NCBI GenBank assembly: GCA_021234155.1
Contig: JAJEKV010000075.1
Span: forward strand, 5,312,805-5,376,804
Length of the DNA stretch: 64,000 bases
Direction: 5' to 3'
Source of the DNA: Isoetes taiwanensis
Lineage: Eukaryota > Streptophyta > Lycopodiopsida > Isoetales > Isoetaceae
Shown here: one piece after another, positions 1-9,818 of the stretch
Numbering within the stretch: position 1 is the stretch's first letter
Layout of the letters: each line of letters begins with the position of its first letter
Notes under the pieces: generated by a model
The model's input: the letters and a program-made list of their open reading frames with translations, nothing else
Told to the model about the DNA's origin: nothing
Databases searched by the model: none
Position numbers and translations under genes: made by a program

Positions 1-157
1 CTCTCTCTTCCCTTTTTTCCTTCTCTCTCTCCTCTCTCTCTATTTCTCCCCTCTCTCTCTATCTTTCTCTTTCTTTTCTATTCCTCTCTCTTCCTCTTCT
101 CTCTCCTCTCTCTCTCCTCTCTCTTCTCCCCCTCTATCTTTCCCTCTTCTCTCCCTA
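1..157. repeat. CT-rich low-complexity tract (left copy, cut by window edge)
   Basis: Nearly pure pyrimidine on the plus strand (CTCTCT with TTTC and CCCC variants), continuing from outside the window. It abuts a heat-shock-element array and a tRNA-like unit exactly as the longer tract at about 587-3006 does, so it is probably the end of an equivalent tract. No coding meaning. Confidence 0.9.
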
Positions 158-515
158 GCTTCATTCTAGAACATTCTAGAAGGTTCTAGGATCATTAAGG
201 TTTTTAATTAACCAAAGGAATTTCCATTGCGCCAGCCTTAACTAAGCATGGACTTCCTATTTTATTGAAGAAGAAATGCTTGGCTTAGTGGCTGGAATTG
301 GGGGGTATGGGGGACAAGACTTGGGTTCGAATCCACCATGCAACATAAAATTTTAGACAGTGGTTAGGAAAAAGGGGGAGGGGCTGGGATCAGCGCCGCG
401 TGGAGGCGTGAAACAGCGTTAGGACCCGTCCGGATCGCGCCAAGTGGCAGCCACGCAGGCCGTCGATGGGGGTGGAGTTACATTCGTTACAACGCGGTAT
501 TTTTTTATTATACCT
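158..515 (+). mobile_element. tRNA-derived SINE-like unit, copy 1, with HSE leader
   Basis: This segment is clearly homologous to 3006-3345. It holds a Pol III-type A box TGGCTTAGTGG at 281-291 and a B box GGTTCGAATCC at 324-334, with 32 nt between them, as in tRNA-derived SINEs. A T-rich stretch near 499-507 could end Pol III transcription. About 120 bp upstream of the A box are also shared between the copies, so the repeated unit is more than a plain SINE. No acceptor stem can be folded, so this is not a tRNA gene. A SINE-like retroposon is inferred; family unknown. Confidence 0.6.
164..186 (+). promoter_or_regulatory. heat-shock element array (five alternating units)
   Basis: TTC at 164, GAA at 169, TTC at 174, GAA at 179 and TTC at 184 are each separated by 2 nt. 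This is a perfect five-unit heat-shock factor site by the established nGAAn inverted-repeat rule. A sixth unit (GGA at 189) is degenerate. It lies about 95 bp upstream of the tRNA-like A box and next to the CT tract. The same array recurs at 3019-3036. Confidence 0.7.
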
Positions 516-586
516 TTTCTTTTGCTCCCATTCCTCGGCTCGGCCCCTCCGGGGCCTCGCCTCGGTTTGGGCATCTCTAGGATTAT

Positions 587-1056
587 TCCTCCTCCTCTCT
601 CTCTATTTGCCCCCTCTCTCTCTCTCTTTCCTCTCTCTTCCCTCTCCCCTTTCTCTCTTCTCTCTCCTGTCTCTCTCATCTCTCTTCTTTCCCCTCTCTC
701 TCTTTCCCCTCCCTCCTCTCTCTTCTCTTTCTTTCCCCTCTCTCCTCTCTTTCTTTCTTCTCTTTCTTGTCTTCTCTTTGTTTTTACCCTCTTCCTCTCT
801 TCCTCCCTCTCTATTTCTCCCCTCTTTCTCTATCTTTCTCTCTCTTTTCTCCCTCCTTCTCTCTCCTCTCTCTCTTTCTCTCTCCTCTCCCTCTCCTCTC
901 TTCCTATCTCTCCTCTCTCTCCCGCCTCTGTCTCCCCTCTCTCTTCCCTCTTTCCTCCCTGTCTTCTCTCTCCTATCTCTTCTCTCTCTTCTCCTTTTCT
1001 CTCATCTCTCTCTCTCCTCTCTCTTTCCTCATCTCTCTCTCTCCTCTCTTCTCTCT

Positions 1057-1093
<37 letters not shown>

Positions 1094-3006
1094 CCCCTTT
1101 CTGTCTTCTCTCCTCTCTCCTCTCTCCTCTCTCTATCTCCTCTCTCCTCTCTCTCCCTCTCTCTCCTCTCTATCTCTCCCCTTAGTTCCTTCTCTCCTAT
1201 CTCTCTCCTCTCTCTCTATTTCTCCCGTCTCTCTCTATGTTTCCCCTCTCTCTCTATCTTTTTGTCTCTCTCTCCTCTCTCTTCCCTCTCCTTTTTCTTT
1301 TCTCTCTCCTCTCTCTCTCATCTCTCTCGTTTCTCTTCTTTCCTCTCTCTCTCCCCTCTCTCTTCCCTCTCTTTTCTCTATCTTCTCTCTTCTCTTCTCT
1401 CTCTCCTCTCTCCTCTCTCCTCTCTCCTCTCTCCTCTCTCCTCTCTCCTCTTTCCTCTTTCCTCTTTCCTCTTTCTTTTGTCTCTCTTCCCTCTCTTCTC
1501 TCTCTCCTCTCTCTTCTCTCTCTCTCGCCCCTTTTTTCCTTCTTTCTGCTATCTCTCTCCTCTCTCTCTATTCCTCCCCTCTCTCTCTATCTTTCTCTCT
1601 CTTCTCTCTCTTCTCTTTTCTGTCTCTTTTCCCTCTCTTCTCTCTCCTCTCTCTCTCTCTCCCTTTTTTCTTCTCTCTCCTATCTCTCTCCTCTCTCTCT
1701 ATTTCTGCTCTCTCTCTCTATCTTTCTCTCTCTCTCTGTCGTCTCTCTTCCCTCTCCCCTTTCCCTCTTCTCTCTCCTCTCTTTCTTATCTCTCTTCTCT
1801 CTTCTCTCTCTTCTTTCCCCTCTCTCTCCTCTCTCTCTTCCCTAACTCTTCTCTCTCTTCTCTCTCCTCTCTGGTCTCCCTCTCTCTCTCTTTCCTCCCT
1901 CCTCTCTCTCTCCCCTCTCTCTCATCTCTCTTTTTCCCCTCTCTCTCCCCTCTCTCTTCCCTCTTCTCCTCTCTCTTCCCTCTTACCTCCCTCTTCCTTC
2001 TTCTGTCTCTCTCCTCTCTCTCTCCTCCCTCTCTCTCTCTCTCTCCTCTCTCCTCTCTCTCTCCTCTCTCCTCTCTCCTCTCTCCTCTCTCCTCTCTCCT
2101 CTCTCCTATCTCTCTCTCCTATCTCTCTATTTCTCCCTCTCTCTATCTCCTATCTCTCTCCTCTCTCTATCTCCTATTTCTCTATCTCCTATTTCTCTCC
2201 TCTCTCTCTATTTCTCCCCTCTCTCTCTACCTTTCTCTCTCTTTTCTATTTCTCTCTCTCCTCTCTCTCTCCTAACTCTCTCCTCTCTCTCTCTTCTCCC
2301 TCTCCTCTCTTCTCTCTCTCTCCTCTCCCTCTCTCCTCTCTCCTCTCTCTCTCTATCTCTCTTCTCTCTCTCTTTCTCCCCTCTCTCTATCACCCTCTGT
2401 CTCTATTCTCTCTCCTCTCTCCTTGCTCTCTCTCTCTCCTCTCTCTTCCACCCTTCTTCTCTCTCTTCTCTCTCCTCCCATGCTCCCTTCTCTCTCTCTC
2501 TATCTTTCTCTCTCCTCTCTATTTCTCTCTCTCTCTCTCTCTTCTCTCCCTCTTTCCTCTCTCTTCTCTCTCCTCTCTCTCTCCTCTCTCACTCATCTCT
2601 CTTCTTTCCCTCTCTCTTCCCTCTCTCTTCCCTCTTCTCTTTCTCTCTTCTCTCTCCTCTCTCTTCCCTCTTCCCTCCCTCTCCTCTCTTCTCTCTCTCT
2701 CTCTCTCTCCTCTCTCTCTCCTCTCTCTTTATTTCTCCCCTCTCTCCTCTCCCCTCTCTCTATCTCCTATCTCTTTTCTATTTCTCTCTCTCTCTCTCTC
2801 TCCTCTCTCCTCTCTCCTCTCTCCCCTCTCTCCTCTCTCTCCTATCTCTCTATTTCTCCCCTCTCTCTATCTCCTATCTCTCTCCTCTCTCTATCTCCTA
2901 TTTATCTATCTCCTATTTCTCTCCTCTCTCTCTACCTTTCTCTCTCTTTTCTATCTCTCTCCTCTCTCTTCTCTCTCTTCTCTCTCTCCTCTCTTTTCTC
3001 TCTCTA
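587..3006. repeat. 2.4-kb CT-rich tract with higher-order repetition
   Basis: About 2.4 kb of almost uninterrupted pyrimidine on the plus strand. Beyond the CT dinucleotide, phrases such as TATTTCTCCCC followed by CTATCTTTCTCT recur irregularly (near 806, 1220, 1700 and 2210), so longer units have been duplicated. The long reading frames here encode only Ser, Leu, Phe and Pro and are artefacts of composition. Such tracts can form triplex (H-) DNA. The flanks at both ends are copies of the same SINE-like unit. Confidence 0.95.
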
Positions 3007-3345
3007 GCTTTTTTTTTAGAACATTCTAGAAGGTTCTAGGATCATCAAGGCTTTTAATTAACCAAAGGAATTTCCATTGTATCAGCCTTAACTAAATATG
3101 GACTTCTTATTGTTTCAAGAAAAGACTGGTTGGTCTAGTGGTAAGGGTGGGGGGTTTGGGGGGCAATGTCTAGGGTTCAAGTCCGTGGTAAACCAAAAAA
3201 ATTTTGTCCACCAAACTTGGGAGCTTTTGAGAGGCCAAGGCCCACGGACGACCCGGATCAAGCCACGTGGCGCCCCCTTATCCGTCGATGGGGCGTGAAA
3301 TACTCACTCACTCACGGACGCTATTCTTTTATAATATAGGACAAT
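3006..3345 (+). mobile_element. tRNA-derived SINE-like unit, copy 2, with HSE leader
   Basis: Second copy of the unit at 158-515. The A box TGGTCTAGTGG is at 3131-3141 and the B box GGTTCAAGTCC at 3174-3184, again with 32 nt between them. The downstream segment (GATCAAGCCACGTGGCG..., GTCGATGGGG) aligns with copy 1, with substitutions and small indels. As in copy 1, the unit directly follows a long CT tract, so tract plus unit form a roughly 2.85-kb repeat period. Confidence 0.6.
3019..3036 (+). promoter_or_regulatory. heat-shock element array (four units)
   Basis: GAA at 3019, TTC at 3024, GAA at 3029 and TTC at 3034 with exact 2-nt spacers. The upstream fifth unit seen in copy 1 has decayed into a T run. 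The array stays perfect while the surrounding unit has diverged. Confidence 0.65.
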
Positions 3346-4074
3346 TGCCATGTCATATGTATAGAAAAGGAATGAAGAAGCCACAGGTTTGATCATTGTA
3401 AACATTAATGCTTACATGTATTTATACCTAGAATTCCAAGGGTGTCATTTTGTTTTCCAAAAAAGTGGATTGAAGCTATCAAGTGGATTGAAGCTATCGA
3501 ATCCCATTGCCGAACTAAGCATGAAATATGCTAGAAGCAAGGAACATTTTCATTGCATCAATTAATCTGTGTTTGGTTGCCTTTGTGCAAAATTGATTTT
3601 TATGGTCCAATCTTACTGAATATGAATAAGAAAGTATCATGAAAAAGCAAGTTCTATAGATATAAAACCTAAATTGCAAATCAATCACACAATCCTTATA
3701 TTATAAAATGCTCTTTTCTTCTCTCTAATTATCTACATGAACCCAAACTATGCAACAAATTATTAAAGCCAACATCATTCCTAAAGTTCACATAGGCGTA
3801 TCTATATTTGTTGCCCAAACATTGCCTAGCAACGTTGGCCATGGTTTCTTCTAAGCTATATCGTCCAAGTATCGAATAATAGGCAAATCGAATAGAGTTA
3901 TGCATATTTAAATAACCTATAATATCACAAATTGCCTCATTTTACATATGCACACAACAATTACAAAAATAAGAACTATAAAGCGAGCATATTTTGGGCA
4001 CGATTTTTTGCATTGCGACCCAAAACATTTAAGACTCTCAACTTATGCCCAGCAACGCTGGGCACCATTACTAG
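3346..4074 (+). mobile_element. Helitron 3' portion (5' end not found)
   Basis: The right end has the Helitron signature: a 17-nt hairpin GCCCAGCAACGCTGGGC at 4047-4063, a short spacer, then CTAG at 4071-4074 followed by a host T. The same hairpin ends the two complete Helitrons at 25799-28000 and 29561-32549. The element interrupts element C just downstream of its histone-fold ORF. I could not place its 5' TC end; it may lie before the window, which would make the CT tracts and SINE-like units Helitron cargo. The interior is AT-rich and shows no gene. Confidence 0.75.
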
Positions 4075-4131
4075 TTTGTATTAATATATATATATCGATT
4101 TACATAGGTACAAAATTGTTGTGTTACATAC

Positions 4132-4869
4132 TCATGGCCGTTCCCCCCGGATCCGGCGTGCTAGCTGAAGGTCTCTTGTCATGATCGTTACTCGCTTGGC
4201 ATGGATTGCACATAGATTTGCATCGCCAAAAAGGGCCACCAAGTAGGCCTCGGCTGCCTCCTGGAGTGCTAGAATGGCATGAGTCTGAAACCGGAGATCT
4301 GTTTTGAATTCCTGGGCGATCTCTCGGACCAGACGCTGGAAAGGAAGTTTCCGTAACAAAAACTCAGTGGATTTCTGATACTTCCTTATTTCCCTAAGTG
4401 CCACTGTGCCAGGCTTGTAACGATGCCTCCTCTTAGGCTGGGGTAGAGCTCCAGGAATAGTTTTCCCAGCTGTCCTTGGATGCCTGGCCTTTCGGATGAT
4501 CTCATCCCGCCGGTTATCCCTTGCAGCCTTAGCAACACCACCCCGAGCCTTGAGCTGCTCCTTATACTGGGCACCAGATCTTTGGGGTGTCTTCTTCAGT
4601 TTTCGGCGAGGAACACGAACTTCTGAAGGTGGCGGTTCTTGCCGGTGCCTTTCTTCCTCTGCTTTCCTCAGCCGCTCCTTTACGGCCTCTGTTACCTCGT
4701 TCGCCCTCTGGTCTGCTTCATCCTGCATTCTCTTCAGGGCTTGCTCCTGTTCCACTTGCTGTTGATGGATGGTATTGATATGGTCTATGGGGTATGGGAT
4801 AAAGCCTGGAAAGGTTGGGGCCCATTGGATAACGATTTCCTTGAAGGATCCGCCCTTTTGGTGTGTTGG
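4132..4869 (-). CDS. histone H3-fold domain at the C terminus of the leader ORF of LTR element C
   Basis: An open minus-strand frame runs from 4869 to a TGA at 4134-4132; an internal Met is at 4755. The last roughly 97 residues are a full histone H3 globular domain: [20 protein letters not shown] (alpha-N), the alpha-1 stretch [14 protein letters not shown], loop 1 KTDLRF, alpha-2 with [10 protein letters not shown] and NLCAIHA, loop 2 KRVTIM, and a terminal RRIRGER. By eye about 15 positions differ from canonical plant H3. Loop 1 has canonical length, which argues against CenH3. Ahead of the fold lie about 115 residues from the internal Met, first a charged probable coiled coil ([15 protein letters not shown]), then a basic region, instead of an ordinary H3 tail. 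No intron is visible. Context (LTR, primer site, same strand, first ORF) places it inside a retrotransposon. The TRIM-like insertion at 4882-6914 separates it from its N-terminal half. Confidence 0.9.
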   Translation of the reverse strand, partial: PTHQKGGSFKEIVIQWAPTFPGFIPYPIDHINTIHQQQVEQEQALKRMQDEADQRANEVTEAVKERLRKAEEERHRQEPPPSEVRVPRRKLKKTPQRSGAQYKEQLKARGGVAKAARDNRRDEIIRKARHPRTAGKTIPGALPQPKRRHRYKPGTVALREIRKYQKSTEFLLRKLPFQRLVREIAQEFKTDLRFQTHAILALQEAAEAYLVALFGDANLCAIHAKRVTIMTRDLQLARRIRGERP

Positions 4870-4881
4870 TTATCACTAATT

Positions 4882-5545
4882 TGATACGATTAGCTAGTCT
4901 CCAAAGATCTACTGCAAAAACAATCGTCAAGAAACAAGTCAAGTAAGCATAAATCCACCCTTCCGGGTAAGCTCACCACCCAACCGGGTTGTCCTTGAGC
5001 AAGAGACTTCCAGAGAAAGGAAATAATGCAAGTTAGACACTACAAATCCTTTGTAGCAAAAACACAAATTTGAGGAATAGGCTAGGCTTAGGGTTTGGCT
5101 TAGATATTCAATTGGAATAGAAACACGCTTCCCTCCACATACGCTTACTAGCTCTCTTATGTAGCATTCACTTCCTTTATATAAAGGTAAAGGTATCCCT
5201 TAATGAGCCTTATTTGAATGATGTCCTTATATTTAGAGCAAGTCTTTCTTTAGTCTTAAGAGTACCCCTTTGTACCCATCGATATAATAGATGCATATCT
5301 TTCCTTTAGCTATAATAATAGTTTACTATCTTTTCTAAGGTTCTAAGATTAGCTTATGATTTATAACTTGTCCTATCTTATATTAGATAATAATATCCAC
5401 CAATGGTCTAGCTAAGGATAATTGTTAACTTAACTTATTGTATATTCTCTAAGATACTTTAGTCCAAGGATTAACATAAACATTTACAACATTCTTTCTC
5501 ATACTCTTGCTCCCGACAACCACTCCCCCGAGCGCCACCATATCA
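4882..5545 (-). repeat. TRIM-like element, 3' LTR (664 bp)
   Basis: Matches 6218-6914 almost base for base except for a 33-bp insertion present only in the other copy. The near identity implies recent insertion. Confidence 0.9.
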
Positions 5546-5560
5546 ATTCCTCCCCTTCTT
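5546..5560 (-). other. polypurine tract of the TRIM-like element
   Basis: On the minus strand AAGAAGGGGAGGAAT directly precedes the 3' LTR, the expected position for the plus-strand primer. Confidence 0.7.
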
Positions 5561-5641
5561 GGGATTGATCGTCCTCGATCAAGAATTATATGGCAAATTA
5601 ACACAACCAAGTCCATGGTTGCAACCTGCACAATCAGAAAT

Positions 5642-5925
5642 GGTCAAGTCCAGCCCTTTAGGCTAAAAGTCTTCAAGTCCAGCCCTTTAGGCTAAAAATT
5701 TTCAAGTCCAGCCTTTTAGGCTAAAAATTTTCAAGTCCAGCCTTTTAGGCTAAAAGTTTTCAAGTCCAGCCCTTTAGGCTAAAAATTTCCAAGTCCAGCC
5801 CTTTAGGCTAAAAAATTTTCCAAGTCCAGCCCTTTAGGCTAAAAATATTTTCCAAGTCCAGCCCTTTAGGCTAAAAAATTTTCCAAGTCCAGCCCTTTAG
5901 GCTAAAAATATTTTCCAAGTCCAAC
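5642..5925. repeat. ten tandem copies of a 28-34 bp unit
   Basis: The core CAAGTCCAGCCCTTTAGGCT is repeated about ten times, separated by AAAAATTTTC-type linkers of varying length. It lies in the internal region of the TRIM-like element and has no long open frame. Confidence 0.95.
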
Positions 5926-6202
5926 TATTATGCTGCAAACATATTAGTTGTCTCAAGGCTTACTATACACTACACAAAGAAAGAACACCTTAAAACTTCC
6001 ACCTTGGAATTCCCTAAGGCAAATGTAACTCAAATATCCATTTACCTTATAGCCACAAATGGCTAAAACTTAGGTTGCTCATGTGCCAATAACAAGGTAA
6101 GAATATCTCCCAAAATAATTCCCTGCATGACAATTTCTATGTCTCGTTCACTCGAAATGAACAAAATGAAAACACACAGGCTCCAAGAGAAATCGGAACT
6201 TG

Positions 6203-6214
6203 GCTCTGATACCA
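6203..6214 (-). other. primer binding site (initiator tRNA-Met) of the TRIM-like element
   Basis: Minus strand TGGTATCAGAGC, 3 nt inside the 5' LTR; complementary to the 3' end of plant initiator tRNA-Met. Confidence 0.85.
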
Positions 6215-6217
6215 ATT

Positions 6218-6914
6218 TGATACGATTAGCTAGTCTCCAAAGATCTACTGCAAAAACAATCGTCAAGAAACAAGTCAAGTAAGCATAAATCCACCCTTCC
6301 GGGTAAGCTCACCACCCAACCGGGTTGTCCTTGAGCAAGAGACTTCCAGAGAAAGGAAATAACGCAAGTTAGCCACTACAAATCCTTTGTAGCAAAAACA
6401 CAAATTTGAGGAATAGGCTAGGCTTAGGGTTTGGCTTAGATATTCAATTGGAATAGAAACAAGCTTCCCTCCACATACGCTTACTAGCTCTCTAAAAACC
6501 TATTCTATTCTATTCTATTCTATTCTTATGTAGCATTCACTTCCTTTATATAAAGGTAAAGGTATCCCTTAATGAGCCTTATTTGAATGATGTCCTTATA
6601 TTTAGAGCAAGTCTTTCTTTAGTCTTAAGAGTACCCCTTTGTACCCATCGATATAATAGATGCATATCTTTCCTTTAGCTATAATAATAGTTTACTATCT
6701 TTTCTAAGGTTCTAAGATTAGCTTATGATTTATAACTTGTCCTATCTTATATTAGATAATAATATCCACCAATGGTCTAGCTAAGGATAATTGTTAACTT
6801 AACTTATTGTATATTCTCTAAGATACTTTAGTCCAAGGATTAACATAAACATTTACAGCATTCTTTCTCATACTCTTGCTCCCGACAACCACTCCCCCGA
6901 GCGCCACCATATCA
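6218..6914 (-). repeat. TRIM-like element, 5' LTR (697 bp)
   Basis: Same sequence as 4882-5545 plus a 33-bp insertion at 6494-6526, which accounts for the whole length difference. Confidence 0.9.
6494..6526 (+). mobile_element. 33-bp insertion consisting only of a LINE-type (ATTCT)n tail
   Basis: Present in one LTR and absent from its twin. It is AAAAACC followed by about five ATTCT units. The two LINE fragments at 14.08-14.91 kb carry similar tails, so this is best read as an extremely 5'-truncated LINE insertion. Confidence 0.55.
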
Positions 6915-6917
6915 GGT

Positions 6918-7623
6918 ATCCTCCCGAAGCTTAGCAGCCTCCTCAAGAATTTGAGTTGCTCTCTGTGTTTGCGCTAGGAGAGCTGCCTCCTCCTCTGCTC
7001 ACTTTTCCCTGGCTATCCGAATCTCTGTTCTTCTGTTAAGCTCCAGAAAATAGCGTGGAGGGTTGGCCTGCATGTCCAACTCGACAGCGCGCTGGAATTG
7101 ATCTGTGAAGAATTCGGGTGTTCCAGCTTCCCAGATAATGCGATTAGTTTCCTCCTCATATGAAAAAGCTGGGAGAGTGTAGGATCCCCCCATCAAAGAG
7201 GCACATCCCGTTCCCTAGGTAGCGGTACCTGGAAGCTGGGTCATCAGATGCAAGCCACTGCAGGTCTGCCGCTTGTGCCATTTGCAAAATGTTTTGGGAG
7301 TGTGTTTGTATGGCCTCCGCTTCAGATTGCTCGTCCCCTTCGGGTGGGAAGTACCGTGTATACTTTTGGACGCCATCTTCCTATTCAACTACGGTGTACG
7401 TTTCTTGGATGGCATTAAGCTTGTACACGAAGCGCTCGTTATAGCAAAAGAGCGGAAAAGGTATCCTAACTCCTTCATAGAAGCGTTTGACAAAGTACTC
7501 GAGGGTTTTGGCCTCTTCCTCAGGCGAGGGGTTTGTGCGTGGCAGCAGTTGGGCCATCAGAGACTCTATAGGGGATTTGGAATAGCGAGGCTTACGCGTG
7601 TAGACTTGCTTGGCTTCCTCCAT
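6918..7623 (-). pseudogene. N-terminal half of the element C leader ORF (broken)
   Basis: Minus-strand frame from Met at 7623 (MEEAKQVYTRKPRYSKSP). An in-frame TAG at 7380-7378 interrupts it, then the same frame continues to about 7200, where a run of six G shifts it into the frame starting DGGSYTLPAFSYEEE. Another stop falls at about 6998, with a helix-rich stretch (EEEAALLAQTQRATQILEEA) up to the TRIM-like insertion. The strand and order fit the histone-fold half at 4132-4869. The first residues (KQ, then RKPR) resemble the H3-tail-like start of the ORFs in elements A and E; this alignment is short and partly inferred. No other family recognised. Confidence 0.6.
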
Positions 7624-8148
7624 CCTTGAAAGGTAGGCGCTAGGTGGGCGCTTAGGAAAGAAAGGTATGGGACGAAGTCTGGCTATGGCGGAGAGAAGCT
7701 CCCAGTTCCGGCGGCTATGGCGGCTAGGCGGAGCTCACAAGGACGCTAGGCGTTAAAAAGAAATGAAAGAAAAAGTGACCTTTAACTAAATTTGAAATTT
7801 TAACCCTAAAAATTTTTTTTAAGAGAAAAAGTGGCGGAACACGTTTTTCGAGGTGGCGGACACCCCCTACCTCGACGTTGCTACGGGCGCCAGCGGCGTC
7901 CGGGTACCCTCTGCCCGCCACTTAGGGCACCCCCTACCTCGAGGTCGCCACCGTCGCCAGCAACACCAGGGTACCCCCTGCCCGCCACTTAGGGTTAGGG
8001 TTTGGCACCGAGTATACACCTCTTAATTACACTTAAACCTCGTTAAAGCAATCATGACGACATCTACTACACCACCCCCTCACACACTAGCTAACGATCT
8101 AACGAGTTAGTATGTGGCCAGTGCAATAGTTTGGCTTCCCAGAACCAT
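7624..8148 (-). other. untranslated leader of element C
   Basis: Between primer site and first ORF. It holds a two-copy tandem repeat of about 62 bp (near 7861-7985, each ending CCCGCCACTTAGGG) and no supported gene. The paired hairpins of elements A and E are not seen here. Confidence 0.6.
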
Positions 8149-8160
8149 GCTCTGATACCA
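8149..8160 (-). other. primer binding site (initiator tRNA-Met) of element C
   Basis: Minus strand TGGTATCAGAGC, 1 nt inside the LTR. It is the standard plant initiator-Met primer and fixes the element as minus-strand, with the H3-fold ORF as the first gene after it. Confidence 0.9.
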
Positions 8161-8161
8161 C

Positions 8162-9818
8162 TGTGATGCTCCCTGAACATATACGACCCCCGGCCGTATA
8201 CATACGGGGACTTTCCCCTCCCATGGCAACCATATCGCCACGAGCAGGGCCCTCCGTCTATCCCGGGCCATCTACAGAGAGATGCCCGAGTGAAGGACAC
8301 GGAGGTGTCATTCAGCCCACGCCTTCAGTGGGACTCCTACGTCGCGGAAGCGTGAATACATGTTAGCACACAGCATAAATCATATATAAATAACCACCAC
8401 GAAGGGTGGTGCATCCATCCAAATACCAACGGCAAAGAATATGCATCTAAACTAAGAAAACACCCCAAACCCCAGGTTCTACCCCGGTTCAGACTCCTGT
8501 GAGGATAGACTGACGGCTCGGCCTCAAGAGTTCAGCAGACAGAGATATAACCTGGCGTTGGCTGGCATAGAACATCGGCTAGGGTTGTCCACTCCATCCG
8601 CCCCTCCTGTGCACACTTTGCAGATGGGTCGATTCACGCTATGGCTTCGCTATAGCCTTCCGGAGACGCAGGCTCGAGGTATCACCCTGCTGAGCCTACT
8701 CCAGGGTTCATGACGCCCCGGTCCGATGAGGCAGGTCAGGGAAGCATCCCCTTCCAGGATCATAGTGGTTCCATGGGTGGACTAGAGAATACGTGCCGCA
8801 TCAGCGACCCCCGCATCCGTACCCAACTTACTCGCCCTAAATCTACTCAAAGTACAGGATGCCCCATGCGGGTCACACCTCTGCACCCAGGGAGTGTCAG
8901 ACCCATACCCGGCCTGGATCGCGCCTAGCTCACTGGCCGGCTATTAGGCCTCTCAGGAGCCTTTTATGTTCGTGCAAGACCCGACCCCCGCTTCACCACT
9001 GTGTCCCTTGTTTGGTGCTAAGCCAATCCATAGCATCTATGACCCGGTGGTCTCTTGTACACAGGCCGCAACTAGTGGGATGCTACATGGCTCTATCTAG
9101 GAGCATACTACAATACATGGGCTCAGAGGTCTCTACCCCCCGTAATCCCCCATTTCAGGAGTAATACTATGCAAAGAACTATCAATCCATCCTTCACAAG
9201 CATAATCAGTATCAGAAATAAGAAGAACTCACCTTTACAATCAAGGGTTAGTTCCTACCAGTAAAAACATAGAAAGAACAAAGAAGCAGACACAACCAGT
9301 GCCCAACAGGGGCGCTACCCTAGAATTCACAGGCTATCCTAGCCACCCACCTGAGTTCTGGCTGGACCCGTTACCATTGGGTGCTTCCATCTCCTGGGTC
9401 TTGGTGTTCAGCTTCAGCTACACAGGTAAAAGTGTCTGGTATGGTGGCGCTCAGCTTGGCAGGGGTAGGCGCTCAGCTCCTGCTCCTTTTTGGACGAATT
9501 TTGGGAGTCAATTAGGGATAGGGATCAGGTTGACAGCCTAATTTGGAAGTCCCCATGCTGGCCAATCGATTTGGGCCAGGTGGCGCCTTCCCAAAGCATT
9601 AATTAACCTAATTAATCCATTTAACCCTTAATTCCCTAAGTTATAGGTTATTATCTTTAATGGTTAAATTAGCATAGCTAATTTAATCCCTTTTAGGACA
9701 ACCCCCTAGGTTACAATACCCCATGGTGGCGTACCTTTAGTGGGTGACGTGTCGGTATATTTATACGTATATCGTATAAATACATTACGTATACCGTATA
9801 AATACACGGAACGTCACA
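8162..9818 (-). repeat. element C 5' LTR (about 1.66 kb)
   Basis: Bounded on the plus strand by TGTGATGC and AACGTCACA; on the element strand it starts TGTGACGTTCC like the LTRs of A, D and E. The adjacent primer site proves the right-hand LTR. The partner LTR lies left of the Helitron insertion, outside the window, so no target duplication can be tested. Confidence 0.8.

Larger units (their letters stand above)
4882..6914 (-). mobile_element. small non-autonomous LTR element (TRIM/LARD-like)
   Basis: Two near-identical direct repeats (4882-5545 and 6218-6914) flank 672 bp of non-coding DNA. The repeats begin TGATACG and end ATATCA on the plus strand. A primer site complementary to initiator tRNA-Met (minus TGGTATCAGAGCC) and a purine run at the other LTR set the orientation as minus. 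No gag or pol is present, so it must have been mobilised in trans. It splits the leader ORF of element C. A matching target duplication is not evident (taatt on the left, ggtat on the right). Confidence 0.85.

Noticed and set aside
444-3029. 861-codon open frame
   Set aside because: Only Ser, Leu, Phe and Pro from the CT tract; pure compositional artefact.
3120-3195. tRNA gene
   Set aside because: A and B boxes are present but no acceptor or anticodon stem can be formed; duplicated with a non-tRNA flank, so SINE-like.
4132-4500. Centromeric histone CenH3
   Set aside because: Loop 1 (KTDLRF) has the canonical H3 length and the fold is close to ordinary H3; CenH3 normally has a longer loop 1 and more divergence.
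5642-5925. CRISPR-like array
   Set aside because: Spacers are short AT linkers of similar sequence, inside a plant LTR element.
4877-6919. Target-site duplication for the TRIM-like element
   Set aside because: Left TAATT and right GGTAT do not match; GGTTAT nearby is suggestive but not exact.
7273-7629. 118-codon plus-strand frame
   Set aside because: Antisense shadow of the element C leader ORF.
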